DNA of 64,000 nt from Gracilibacillus ureilyticus (GTDB lineage: Bacteria; Bacillota; Bacilli; Bacillales; Amphibacillaceae). Below, piece after piece: positions 35,512 through 43,951 of this stretch. How positions within the stretch are numbered: position 1 is the stretch's first letter; every line of letters begins with the position of its first letter. The stretch covers positions 124,001-188,000 of the forward strand of contig NZ_FOGL01000003.1 of NCBI RefSeq assembly GCF_900111195.1. Reading direction: 5' to 3'. Made by a program: the position numbers and the translations under genes. The notes beneath the pieces were generated by a model that saw only the letters and a list, made by a program, of their open reading frames with translations, was not told the origin of the DNA and did not search any database.

Positions 35512-36564
35512 ATGAGTAAACAGAAACAAGCTCAGTTACGTAAAGATGTAATGCCATATGCAACTTCTCAAACGAAAAAGAGTGTTATTCAGATATTTAA
35601 TACAATCATACCATTTTTCCTTTTATGGTTTTTGGCTTATCAGAGTTTATCTGTCTCGATTTTCCTTAGCTTAGGCATCTCCATAATAGCTGCAGGATTC
35701 ATGGTAAGAACGTTTATTATCTTTCATGATTGTGCTCATCAGTCGTTTTTTAAAAACAAAAAATTAAACCGCATATTAGGAACTATTACAGGTGTAATTA
35801 CACACTTTGCATTTGAAAAGTGGAAACGGGAGCATTCTATTCATCATGCGACAAGTGGGAATCTCGATCAGCGTGGTACGGGAGATATCTGGATTATGAC
35901 AGTGGAAGAATATAAACAGGCTTCAAAGTTTGAACGTCTGCAATACCGCTTATACCGTCATCCGCTTGTTATGTTCGGATTAGGGCCGTTTTTGTTATTT
36001 TTATATGAGAACCGTGTAAACAGAAAAGACGCAAGAAAGAAAGAACGTTTAAATACGTACTTAATTAATATCTTGTTATTGATAGCCTATACGGTAATTG
36101 CACTTACATTAGGCTGGAAAGCAATATTGCTTGTTCAGTTACCAATTGCATATATCGCTGGGGTACTGGGGATCTGGCTGTTTTATGTTCAGCATCAATT
36201 CGAAGATTCTTACTTTGAAAATGAATCAGAGTGGGATTATGTAAAAGCAGCAGTTGATGGAAGCTCTTATTACAAGTTACCTAAATGGCTGGAATGGTTA
36301 ACAGGTAATATAGGTTACCACCACGTCCATCACCTTGCACCAAGAGTGCCAAACTATAATCTGGAAAAGGCACATCAGGAAACTCCGCCATTGCATAAAG
36401 CCACGACAATTACTTTAAAGACAAGCTTAGAGTCGATTCGGTTCCGTTTATATGACGAAGACCAGAAAACTTTTGTCAGCTTTAAAGAAATGGGAAAAAT
36501 GGTCAAGGATAAAGGAAAGAGAACTATCCAGACAGGCAAAGCATCACAAACGCTTCGTTCTTAA
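35512..36564 (+). CDS. des: Membrane acyl-lipid desaturase
   Basis: Inserts a cis double bond into phospholipid acyl chains at low temperature (delta-5 type in Bacillus). The three histidine boxes that bind the di-iron centre are seen as HDCAH (near residue 80), HSIHHATSG (near 115) and GYHHVHHLAP (near 265). It has four membrane helices in two pairs. 350 residues from ATG 35512; ATGs at 35506 and 35509 are in frame but too close to AAAGAGGG. DesR sites lie upstream and desK-desR downstream, the classic cold-response layout. Confidence 0.94.
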   Translation: MSKQKQAQLRKDVMPYATSQTKKSVIQIFNTIIPFFLLWFLAYQSLSVSIFLSLGISIIAAGFMVRTFIIFHDCAHQSFFKNKKLNRILGTITGVITHFAFEKWKREHSIHHATSGNLDQRGTGDIWIMTVEEYKQASKFERLQYRLYRHPLVMFGLGPFLLFLYENRVNRKDARKKERLNTYLINILLLIAYTVIALTLGWKAILLVQLPIAYIAGVLGIWLFYVQHQFEDSYFENESEWDYVKAAVDGSSYYKLPKWLEWLTGNIGYHHVHHLAPRVPNYNLEKAHQETPPLHKATTITLKTSLESIRFRLYDEDQKTFVSFKEMGKMVKDKGKRTIQTGKASQTLRS

Positions 36565-36584
36565 TGCGAAGCGTTTGTTTTTTT
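36548..36584 (+). terminator. Terminator overlapping the des stop codon
   Basis: AAACGCTTCG (36548-36557) / CGAAGCGTTT (36567-36576), then GTTTTTTTT. It separates des from desKR, which have their own promoter. Confidence 0.88.
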
Positions 36585-36652
36585 ATTTATGAGAGAAATG
36601 GAAACAGCCTGCCTTTATTTACATGTATTCGCTATATCCAGTTACCAATCAA

Positions 36653-36661
36653 TGGTATAAT
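36653..36661 (+). promoter_or_regulatory. Extended -10 promoter for desKR
   Basis: TGGTATAAT, an extended -10 (TGnTATAAT), 24 bp before the desK ATG. No convincing -35 is seen, as is allowed for extended -10 promoters. Confidence 0.55.
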
Positions 36662-36684
36662 AATGGTAAATAGGACAGGAAAGG

Positions 36685-37824
36685 ATGTTGGGAGTGCAGA
36701 ACTGGTATCATATCTTCCCGAAAAATACCGGGTTAAGTTTATACATATGGATTATTTTTTGTGTGCTTCCATTTTACTTTATTTTTCGTTCGACTTCATT
36801 AATTGAAATAGGTATTGGCATCGGTTTAACTTTAATCTTTTTTGCGGTTTACTGGATAACCTTTTCCTCCCGCGGAAAGCTTGTATATGTAGGAATAAGC
36901 GTAGAATTCCTCATTAATATCGCGATGATTATTTTATTTGGATATGTATATTTTGCATTATTTACTGCTTTCTTTATTGGTAACATAAAAAGGAAATCTG
37001 GATTTATTACAATCTATGTTATACATCTGGTAACGACAGTTTTAGCTATACTTGTTGCCTTTCTGTTAAATTATTCTTTGATTGTCGGCCAGTCACCATT
37101 CCTTGTGATGACAGTACTTGGAATAATCCTGATTCCGATTAACCGTTATAACCGGCTGAAACAAGAAGAGCTGGAAGGTAAGCTTGAGGATGCCAATCGA
37201 AAAATTGCGAGGTTGGCGATAATCGAAGAAAGGAACAGGATCGCCAGGGATTTACATGATACTCTTGGACAAAAGTTATCAATGATAGGATTGAAAAGTG
37301 AATTGTCTGGTAAATTGATTGATAAAGATAGTTTAGCTGCTAAGAAGGAAATGGAAGATATTCAAAAAACTGCAAGGCAGGCATTAAAGGAAGTCCGTGA
37401 GATGGTTTCTGAAATGCGCAGTGTGAAAATAACCGATGAAATTGAGCATGTGAAGCAGTTGTTACATGTAGCACAAATAAAACATAAGGTGAAGGTAGAA
37501 CTGAATGAAGAAAGTATCCCGCTCTTCATTGAGAATGTGTTAAGTATGTGTTTAAAAGAAGCTGTTACAAATGTTGTCAAACATAGTCAGGCAACTTTTT
37601 GTAATATCCTGATAAAAGAAGATCCGGAACAATTTCTTATGGCAATTAAAGATGATGGCAGCGGTGCTGAAGGATCAATTGTTTATGGGAATGGCTTAAA
37701 AGGGATGAAAGAAAGGTTGGAGTTTGTAAACGGGGATGTAGATGTAAATGTTCAGCAGAATGGGTTGTTGCTGTCTGTTACCATTCCTAAAGTTATTAAA
37801 CAGTTGGGGGAGGGATCTCATTGA
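36685..37824 (+). CDS. desK: Thermosensor histidine kinase DesK
   Basis: Membrane kinase/phosphatase that senses bilayer thickness and fluidity and controls DesR. Four to five membrane helices lie in residues 15-150, then a coiled-coil DHp with the phospho-acceptor in ERNRIARDLHDTLGQKL (His191 counted from ATG 36685) and a HATPase_3 domain (CLKEAVTNVVKHS; NGLKGMKERLEF). 379 residues. The start is uncertain: ATG 36685 sits almost on the ribosome site AGGAAAGG, while TTG 36688 or GTG 36694 have better spacing. The end overlaps desR by 4 nt. Confidence 0.92.
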   Translation: MLGVQNWYHIFPKNTGLSLYIWIIFCVLPFYFIFRSTSLIEIGIGIGLTLIFFAVYWITFSSRGKLVYVGISVEFLINIAMIILFGYVYFALFTAFFIGNIKRKSGFITIYVIHLVTTVLAILVAFLLNYSLIVGQSPFLVMTVLGIILIPINRYNRLKQEELEGKLEDANRKIARLAIIEERNRIARDLHDTLGQKLSMIGLKSELSGKLIDKDSLAAKKEMEDIQKTARQALKEVREMVSEMRSVKITDEIEHVKQLLHVAQIKHKVKVELNEESIPLFIENVLSMCLKEAVTNVVKHSQATFCNILIKEDPEQFLMAIKDDGSGAEGSIVYGNGLKGMKERLEFVNGDVDVNVQQNGLLLSVTIPKVIKQLGEGSH

Positions 37825-38420
37825 TTCGTATCGTTTTAGCAGAAGATCAGCAGCTCCTGTTGGGGGCGTTAGGGTCTTTGCTGGATCTTGAAGATGATAT
37901 GGAAGTTGTAGGCAAAGCGAAAAATGGGGAGGAAGTAATTGATCTTGTCAATAAAGAGAATCCGGATATTTGTATTATGGATATCGAAATGCCCATAAAG
38001 ACAGGACTTGATGCAGCAGAGGTATTAAAGGAGCATCAATGTAATGTGATCATTTTAACTACCTTTGCACGGCCTGGCTATTTTGAAAGGGCAAGAAATG
38101 CTGGGGTCATGGGATATTTATTAAAAGACAGCCCGAGCGAAGAATTAGCAGACTCCATTCGGAAGATCATGGAAGGGAAGCGTATTTATGCACCTGAATT
38201 AATTGATCTGGCATTTACCGAGTCCAATCCCTTAACAGACAGGGAAATAGATGTGATGAAATTAATGGCTGCGGGAAAAACAACAAAGAATATTGCGAAA
38301 GAACTTTATTTATCAAATGGTACAGTACGGAATTATATCTCTATCATTTTAGATAAGTTAGAAGTGGAAAATCGGATTGAAGCGATTGCAAAAGTAAAGG
38401 AAAAGGGATGGCTGAAATAG
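37821..38420 (+). CDS. desR: Response regulator DesR
   Basis: NarL/FixJ-type activator of des. Receiver domain with phospho-acceptor Asp54 (CIMDIEMP), Thr near 82 and Lys near 103 (YLLKDSPSEE). The C-terminal LuxR HTH is at about residues 135-195 (LTDREIDVMKLMAAGKTTKNIAKELYLSNGTVRNYISIILDKL). 199 residues, the B. subtilis length. TTG 37821 overlaps the desK stop. It is expected to bind the paired sites at 35409-35448 when phosphorylated in the cold. Confidence 0.94.
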   Translation: MIRIVLAEDQQLLLGALGSLLDLEDDMEVVGKAKNGEEVIDLVNKENPDICIMDIEMPIKTGLDAAEVLKEHQCNVIILTTFARPGYFERARNAGVMGYLLKDSPSEELADSIRKIMEGKRIYAPELIDLAFTESNPLTDREIDVMKLMAAGKTTKNIAKELYLSNGTVRNYISIILDKLEVENRIEAIAKVKEKGWLK

Positions 38421-38528
38421 AGACAGGAATTTAGTCTCTATTTTTTGCTTTTTATTAGGAAAAAGAATACAATATCTTTCGTGATTAGAAACAAATTGGA
38501 TAAAAAATTAAAGGAAAGGTGTGAATAG

Positions 38529-39944
38529 ATGACTAATTCAGTTCAAAAGCGTGGAACGATTGTTGCACTATTACTGGCAGGTTCGTTTATCGCAATTTTA
38601 AATCAGACACTAATGATTACAGCAATACCACCAATAATGGAAGAAATGGGGATTACAGCAAACTCCGCCCAATGGTTAACAACGATCTTTATGTTAATTA
38701 ACGGTATTATGATCCCGATAAGCGCATTTTTAATAGACCGATTTACAACAAGGCAATTATTTATTTCAGCGATGAGTGTTTTTGCAGTTGGAACATTAGT
38801 AGCAGCACTTGCTCCGAGCTTTTCTGTATTACTGGCAGGGCGAATTATTCAATCTGCTGGAGCCGGTGTAATGCTTCCGCTAATGCAAACTGTCTTCTTA
38901 ATGATCTTCCCGGTAAATAAGCGCGGAAGTGTAATGGGGTTAGTCGGTTTAGTTATTTCTTTTGCACCTGCAATTGGTCCGACTCTATCTGGATGGATAA
39001 CAGAATATTATTCATGGCGTGTATTGTTCTATATTATCCTTCCTATTGCTATAGTTGACATAGTTATCGCATACTACGTAATGAAAAATGTAACCGAAGT
39101 ATCGAAACCGAAAGTCGATATTATATCAATTATCTTATCATCATTTGGCTTTGGTGGACTGTTATACGGTTTTACAAGTGCGGGAAATAATGGATGGGGC
39201 TCTCCTGTAACTATCATTGTGCTAATAGTGGGGGCATTATCGTTAATTGCATTCATTGTTCGTCAATTAAAATTAAAACATCCGATGTTGGAATTCCGTG
39301 TCTTTAAATATTCTATTTTTCCATTGACTGTAACTGTTGGAATGATCTCTTTTATGGGATTAATTGCGGTGGAAACATTGATTCCGCTATATATGCAAGA
39401 AGCGCGTGATTTTACAGCGGTGGATGCAGGACTGGTCATTTTACCTGGTGCACTAATCACAGGGTTTATGTCACCAATAACAGGGCGTATTTTTGATAAA
39501 GTTGGGGCAAAGTGGCTTGCTATTCCAGGATTGACATTAATGACAATTGGATCATTCTTGTTTACGATATTGGATGAAAATACTACAATGACTTATTTGA
39601 CCGTTGTATTTGCCATTCGAATGCTGGGTATTTCAATGGTAATGATGCCAATCGCGACAGCTGGACTAAATCAGCTGCCTAAACGCTTGATTGCTCATGG
39701 CGCTGCGATGGACAATACATTGCGAAATGTTTCTGCATCAGTCGGGACAGCTGTGATCGTTACAGTTTTAACAACAACAGAAACAGCGGCTGAACGAAGT
39801 GGTGATCCTTTTCCAGGTATCGTTGGATCAAATGTAGCATTTTTAGTATTATCAATTATCACAGTGGCTGGTTTGGTTATTTCTTTCTTTATTAAAAACA
39901 GCCGGCCATCTGATATTGATCAGGAAGCATATGAGAGAGATTAG
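38529..39944 (+). CDS. MFS multidrug exporter, DHA2 (14-TM) family
   Basis: Proton-driven efflux protein of 471 residues with about 14 membrane helices. The DHA2 family motifs include LNQTLMITAIPPIMEEMG in TM1, the loop motif A-like LIDRFTTRQLF, and the antiporter motif C region GLVISFAPAIGPTLSGWI. It closely resembles the second exporter at 51685-53169 along its whole length, so the two are paralogues. It has no adjacent regulator gene. ATG 38529 has AAAGGTG. Related B. subtilis proteins are LmrB and YhcA. Substrate unknown. Confidence 0.88.
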   Translation: MTNSVQKRGTIVALLLAGSFIAILNQTLMITAIPPIMEEMGITANSAQWLTTIFMLINGIMIPISAFLIDRFTTRQLFISAMSVFAVGTLVAALAPSFSVLLAGRIIQSAGAGVMLPLMQTVFLMIFPVNKRGSVMGLVGLVISFAPAIGPTLSGWITEYYSWRVLFYIILPIAIVDIVIAYYVMKNVTEVSKPKVDIISIILSSFGFGGLLYGFTSAGNNGWGSPVTIIVLIVGALSLIAFIVRQLKLKHPMLEFRVFKYSIFPLTVTVGMISFMGLIAVETLIPLYMQEARDFTAVDAGLVILPGALITGFMSPITGRIFDKVGAKWLAIPGLTLMTIGSFLFTILDENTTMTYLTVVFAIRMLGISMVMMPIATAGLNQLPKRLIAHGAAMDNTLRNVSASVGTAVIVTVLTTTETAAERSGDPFPGIVGSNVAFLVLSIITVAGLVISFFIKNSRPSDIDQEAYERD

Positions 39945-39967
39945 CGATGAGCTGATCTCTCTTTTTT
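39933..39967 (+). terminator. Terminator after MFS exporter 1
   Basis: GAGAGAT (39935-39941) / ATCTCTC (39955-39961), then TTTTTT, overlapping the stop codon region. Confidence 0.8.
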
Positions 39968-39983
39968 AACGGACATTACCTAA

Positions 39984-40817
39984 TTAGTGTCTTTTGTGTT
40001 TTGGAATGGCCCTTTCGATAAAGTTAGCGGCAAGTTCTTTTAATTCTTTTTGCATTGTTTCTCCATGCATTGGAATCCCGTGCCCTGCAATAATGGTTTC
40101 AGGGTTTAATTCCGCAATCTTCTTCAAGGATTGTTCTGCACTCATCCAGTCTTCAGTAAAATATGCAGGTGGTCCGTAGATGTGTTGAAATGGAAATAAT
40201 ACAGACCATGAAGATTCAGGCTTTTCAGTGGAAACCGCATCACCCGCAATTAAAATTTGGTCACTATCCCTGTATAAGCTAATATGGCCTAATGTATGGC
40301 CGGGAGTTTTAATATAACGCCAGTCTTCTAAAAAGGGAATACTTCCGTCAGAAGGCAAAGGTTTGACGATATTCTCCAAATGCTCAGGCTTTGTCGGGAA
40401 GGCTGCTGATAATAAGGAAATAAGACCGCCTCCAACTGTCGGATCTCCTGGTGGATAGGCTTTCTGACCTGTAACATATTCCATTTCGTTTTCGTGAACA
40501 TACACCGGAACTTGCCAGTGATCGGCTAACTTTTTTGCAGATCCTGCATGATCAAAGTGACCATGTGTCAGGATAATTGCTTTTGGCGGTTTTGTCCCAT
40601 AACGTTCTTCACAGGCGTGTAAAATCCGGTTATGGTATCTGCGCAAACTCGTATCAACTAACACCCACTCCTCATCAGGTGCTCCAATCATAACAATATT
40701 TGATAATAGTGTACGGTAATATGCCACATCTCGTACAATCTCTTCTGCAACTGCGTGGTCAAAATTCTTCTCATATTCCTGCCACTTCTCTGAGTAGTTT
40801 CTTTCCATAGTATGCAT
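39984..40817 (-). CDS. MBL-fold metallo-hydrolase
   Basis: Metallo-beta-lactamase-fold protein of 277 residues. The zinc motif is ILTHGHFDHAGS (HxHxDH), with further ligands in TPGHTLGHISLY, GDAVSTE and IIAGHGIPMHGE. It belongs to the broad glyoxalase II/YflN-like group. Substrate unknown. The start is ATG 40817 or, with better spacing from TGGAG, ATG 40808. Transcribed toward the MFS gene. The 254-bp gap upstream, to the ypjP-like gene, holds divergent promoters but nothing else I can name. Confidence 0.85.
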   Translation of the reverse strand: MHTMERNYSEKWQEYEKNFDHAVAEEIVRDVAYYRTLLSNIVMIGAPDEEWVLVDTSLRRYHNRILHACEERYGTKPPKAIILTHGHFDHAGSAKKLADHWQVPVYVHENEMEYVTGQKAYPPGDPTVGGGLISLLSAAFPTKPEHLENIVKPLPSDGSIPFLEDWRYIKTPGHTLGHISLYRDSDQILIAGDAVSTEKPESSWSVLFPFQHIYGPPAYFTEDWMSAEQSLKKIAELNPETIIAGHGIPMHGETMQKELKELAANFIERAIPKHKRH

Positions 40818-41071
40818 CGCTCCATTCTTACTTAACTATTCATACTTTTCCATGAATGACAGTAATTTATACAATCACCAGATCATCCTCATTGCCTCTG
40901 AACCGGCTGTAAACAATTAAGTGAAAAAGAGCAGCAGGACTGGCGGAATAATTTAACTCAGACGAACATATGTAAAATATGTGAAATTCTCTTTAAAACA
41001 CGATACATGTATGGACAAATGCTGAAAACATGGTAAAATTTTAGTTAAGATATCTGAGGGAGTTCGATACA

Positions 41072-41677
41072 ATGAATATGTGGATGAAAAAAATAACCGT
41101 TTTGATGGTCACTATCTTAACATTAGGGCTTTATGTTCCGCCAATTTATGTTGATGCAGACCTAGATGATTCAGATAAAGGGGAAGTTTCTCCAGGTAAC
41201 AATGATCTCTCCGATGTTTCACAGCAGCAAGTGGATGTGGAACTGGAAGGTGATTCAGTTGTTACCGACAGTAATGAACTCTATCTGGAAGCATTAACAG
41301 ATCAGGCGAAGTATCAACTCATGGAAAAACTCGGTGAAAAAATAGCTTCGGGGATCGATTATGAGTTAGAAGAAGTAGTGTTACCAAATATGGAATTAGT
41401 GCTGGATCAATTGTACAATCAGATCGGTGAACAGCAAAGCCAATATCTCGTCATAGCAGAAGACCCGGCTTCAGGATATGGTGAAAGAATCTTTAATCTG
41501 TATGATGTGGACCAGAAAAGCGATGTGGCTACATTCCATGTAAAGAGAGTGAAGCGTCCGCAAGAAGGTTATTATTTTCAGTTTCATTATCATTTAGCAA
41601 AAGACAATTTTGAAGAACATTATACAATTGCTGACATTTACTGGGGGAAGAATACGCCACCTAAATGGATGTCATAA
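41072..41677 (+). CDS. ypjP: YpjP-like exported protein
   Basis: A 201-residue protein with an N-terminal signal or anchor helix (WMKKITVLMVTILTLGLYVPPIYVDA), an acidic variable stretch to about residue 60 and a conserved C-terminal domain (LVIAEDPASGYGERIFNLYDVD; YYFQFHYHLAKDNFEEHYTIADIYWGKNTPPKWM). The C-terminal stretch and the length agree with the YpjP family of Bacillus, whose function is unknown. Monocistronic between a weak promoter region and a strong terminator at 41692. Confidence 0.7.
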   Translation: MNMWMKKITVLMVTILTLGLYVPPIYVDADLDDSDKGEVSPGNNDLSDVSQQQVDVELEGDSVVTDSNELYLEALTDQAKYQLMEKLGEKIASGIDYELEEVVLPNMELVLDQLYNQIGEQQSQYLVIAEDPASGYGERIFNLYDVDQKSDVATFHVKRVKRPQEGYYFQFHYHLAKDNFEEHYTIADIYWGKNTPPKWMS

Positions 41678-41691
41678 GAATAAGTCGGAAG

Positions 41692-41724
41692 GATGCCTGG
41701 TGAAAATGGAAAGGCATCTTTTTT
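41692..41724 (+). terminator. Terminator after the ypjP-like gene
   Basis: GATGCCT (41692-41698) / AGGCATC (41712-41718), then TTTTTT. Confidence 0.85.
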
Positions 41725-41728
41725 GCAC

Positions 41729-41750
41729 ATGTTTGTATGAATACAAACAT
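41729..41750. promoter_or_regulatory. 22-bp perfect palindrome upstream of metA
   Basis: ATGTTTGTAT-GA-ATACAAACAT: 10-bp arms around two bases (the whole 22-bp string is read at 41729-41750). It lies about 115 bp before metA and just after a terminator. Candidate operator, regulator unknown. There is no SAM riboswitch here. Confidence 0.55.
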
Positions 41751-41864
41751 TTTCCTTTATTTTATCGTTGGAAATAGGTAAAATAGAATTTATCGTATTA
41801 ATTTTAATCACATGTGCAGATTGCTTGTATTGCAAGTAATTTTCAAATAAAGGAGTTTCGCAAT

Positions 41865-42770
41865 ATGCCTATTAAAGTGCCGGATTTATTGCCTGCTAAG
41901 AGCAAATTACAGGAAGAAAATATATTTGTTATGGATGAAAGTCGTGCCTTTAGCCAGGATATTCGTCCGCTTAAAATTTTAATATTAAATCTGATGCCAT
42001 TAAAGCAACAAACGGAAACGCATTTATTGCGGCTTTTAGGAAATAGCCCATTACAACTGGAAGTAGGACTGTTGCATACAAGTACGCATACATCGAGAAA
42101 TACATCTGCAGAGCATTTAAAACAGTTTTACCAATCAATTAATGATGTGAAAGCCAATAGATATGATGGATTAATTATTACAGGGGCACCGATTGAAAAA
42201 CTTCCATACGAAGATGTAACCTATTGGGAAGAACTTTCTGAAATTATGGAATGGAGTAAATCGAATGTGACATCTACTATGCATATTTGCTGGGGAGCGA
42301 TGGCTGGACTATACTATCACTATAATATTGATAAATATATGATGGATGAGAAATTATCGGGAATTTTCACCCATTCTTTAACAGATCCGTGTGAAAAATT
42401 GTTAAGCGGATTTGATGAAGAGTTCGTTGTTCCGCATTCACGTAATGCCGATATTAGAAAGTCCGATATTGAAAAGATTCCTGAATTAAAAATATTAAGT
42501 GAGTCAGAACAGGCTGGTGTATATATTGTTGCATCAAAAGATGGCAAGCAAATCTTCGTTACTGGTCATCCGGAGTATGATGCTTTTACACTTCAAAAAG
42601 AATATGAAAGAGATAAGGAAGCTGGATTGAACCCTGTTTTGCCAGTTAATTATTACCCTGATGATGATTCGGAGAAAACACCCAAATTACGTTGGAGAAC
42701 CCACTCTAATATGCTAATATCAAATTGGCTGAACTATTATGTTTACCAGGAAACGCCATATAAATTGTAA
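41865..42770 (+). CDS. metA: Homoserine O-acetyltransferase (HTS/MetA family)
   Basis: First committed step of methionine synthesis from homoserine. 301 residues from ATG 41865 with AAGGAG before it. The catalytic Cys142 is in [17 protein letters not shown], and the His/Glu pair lies in VTGHPEYD (about 236/238). Residue 111 is Glu ([12 protein letters not shown]). In this family Glu111 favours acetyl-CoA and Gly111 succinyl-CoA, so despite the usual label of succinyltransferase this should make O-acetylhomoserine. Monocistronic. The leader is only about 140 nt and carries a 22-bp palindrome. Confidence 0.93.
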   Translation: MPIKVPDLLPAKSKLQEENIFVMDESRAFSQDIRPLKILILNLMPLKQQTETHLLRLLGNSPLQLEVGLLHTSTHTSRNTSAEHLKQFYQSINDVKANRYDGLIITGAPIEKLPYEDVTYWEELSEIMEWSKSNVTSTMHICWGAMAGLYYHYNIDKYMMDEKLSGIFTHSLTDPCEKLLSGFDEEFVVPHSRNADIRKSDIEKIPELKILSESEQAGVYIVASKDGKQIFVTGHPEYDAFTLQKEYERDKEAGLNPVLPVNYYPDDDSEKTPKLRWRTHSNMLISNWLNYYVYQETPYKL

Positions 42771-42771
42771 T

Positions 42772-42810
42772 AAAAAATGCTTGAATAGAATCTTATTCAA
42801 GCATTTTTTA
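42772..42810. terminator. Bidirectional terminator between metA and the CMD gene
   Basis: AAAAAATGCTTGAATA / TATTCAAGCATTTTTT around a 7-nt loop. The A-run and T-run serve both convergent genes. Confidence 0.88.
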
Positions 42811-42812
42811 AA

Positions 42813-43172
42813 TTAGTGCAAAGTTTGCTGATAATGTGTATAGGTATCCATTGCTAAAGTCACAGCCTGTGCAAATGCGGCACCACCGCCTAAGGCAGCA
42901 CTTATTGCTAATGTCTCCATTATTTCAGTCTCACTCGCACCATGCTCCACTGCCCCTTTTGTATGATATATAATACAATATTCATCCTGGGCATAAATGC
43001 TTATCGCCAATGCCATTAACTGTTTGCTTTTTTGGTCAATCGTACCTTCACGAAAAGCTTCTTCAGTAAAATGAAAGTACCCTTTCGTCATATCGGGTAA
43101 ATGCTCTTTCATCCGCGAAGTACCGCGCTTGTAATCTTCAATTGCCTGATCGAAGTAATTGCTTGTTTCCAT
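42813..43172 (-). CDS. Carboxymuconolactone decarboxylase/AhpD-like protein
   Basis: Small all-helical protein of 119 residues in the CMD/AhpD fold. The active-site region reads QDEYCIIYHTKGAVEHGAS. The catalytic Cys and downstream His are kept, but the first Cys of the CxxC redox pair is Asp, so a peroxidase-reducing role like AhpD is unlikely as such. It resembles YurZ/YnjA-type orphans. ATG 43172 has AGGTGGG. Function unknown, perhaps a stress protein. Confidence 0.83.
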   Translation of the reverse strand: METSNYFDQAIEDYKRGTSRMKEHLPDMTKGYFHFTEEAFREGTIDQKSKQLMALAISIYAQDEYCIIYHTKGAVEHGASETEIMETLAISAALGGGAAFAQAVTLAMDTYTHYQQTLH

Positions 43173-43282
43173 TCAATATCCCACCTTTCATTTTAATATC
43201 TGTCTCTATATTCTTTTTATACATATATCATCTGGACATATTGTCTGGAAACCGATAATATTTTTAACAGGGGGTAATAAAA

Positions 43283-43492
43283 ATGACAGAAAATAAGAAA
43301 GTGCAATTAAAAGTAAGGGATAATGGCTCTATACTTGTCACCGGGGATGTAGAACTGGTTGATGCGGAAGGAAACCCTTTTGTTACGAAGGAAAAATTCT
43401 CGTTATGTCGTTGTGGAGCATCTAAAAACAAGCCTTTTTGCGATGGGTCGCATAAAGAAATCGGATTTCAGGATCAGATAAGAGCAAAGTGA
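43283..43492 (+). CDS. CDGSH iron-sulfur domain protein
   Basis: A 69-residue protein with the single CDGSH motif CRCGASKNKPFCDGSH, which binds a [2Fe-2S] cluster through three Cys and one His. ATG 43283 has AGGGGGT. Members are small redox or cluster-transfer proteins; the bacterial role is mostly unknown. Monocistronic. Confidence 0.92.
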   Translation: MTENKKVQLKVRDNGSILVTGDVELVDAEGNPFVTKEKFSLCRCGASKNKPFCDGSHKEIGFQDQIRAK

Positions 43493-43526
43493 GTACACAG
43501 TTAACCTTGACTGTGTACTTTTTTTA
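43492..43526 (+). terminator. Terminator after the CDGSH gene
   Basis: AGTACACAGT (43492-43501) / ACTGTGTACT (43510-43519) and seven Ts. The left arm begins at the stop codon. Confidence 0.88.
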
Positions 43527-43638
43527 TTACAGTTTTACTAGTTCTACAAAAAAATTTAGTCAATAAGGCTTATATCTGTTTCACGCTCTTTTTTTCTGGG
43601 TATATATATCTGTAAAAACCAGAACGGGAGTGTGAAAT

Positions 43639-43758
43639 ATGGATGAAAATAATGATATAGAGTTTCAGAAGAAAGAGAAGAAATCTGACTCCAGCAAAGT
43701 CGGTGTAGCAGCGATTAAATATATAACATACCTGATAATATTTTTTGGGATATTATAG
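43639..43758 (+). CDS. Small membrane protein, 39 residues, possibly truncated
   Basis: ATG 43639 with GGGAGTG 8 nt upstream encodes a charged start (MDENNDIEFQKKEKKSD), then SSKVGVAAIKYITYLIIFFGIL and stop. The hydrophobic tail is only about 14 residues and ends in a TAG inside what looks like a membrane helix, just after a T6 run. A one-base shift at that run would open a longer hydrophobic frame. So it may be a short tail-anchored peptide or a slightly broken gene. Function unknown. Confidence 0.5.
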   Translation: MDENNDIEFQKKEKKSDSSKVGVAAIKYITYLIIFFGIL

Positions 43759-43849
43759 TTTTAAATTAATTATGTATTTGGGCAATTATTATAATTATAA
43801 CAAAATGCTAAACATCCTTATAAGTCTCACTCTATACAGGCTCTGTTAT

Positions 43850-43884
43850 AAACTCCATTGTTCCACCACAAACAATGGAGTTTT
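43850..43884 (+). terminator. Terminator before the PTS gene
   Basis: AAACTCCATTGTT (43850-43862) / AACAATGGAGTTT (43871-43883) with an 8-nt loop and TTTT. It ends transcription from the small gene at 43639. Confidence 0.8.
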
Positions 43885-43951
43885 CTGTGTGCAAGGTTCT
43901 GATGAAAGACCATTTCGAAGGGGATACTAATCAAAAAAATGAGGTGATGGA

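Noticed and set aside
36564-36806. 80-codon frame between des and desK
   Set aside because: It covers the des terminator and the desK start in another frame, has no ribosome site, and its sequence is not protein-like.
41725-41864. SAM (S-box) riboswitch or T-box upstream of metA
   Set aside because: The leader is only about 140 nt and contains no S-box core helices, no T-box sequence and no terminator hairpin before the gene.
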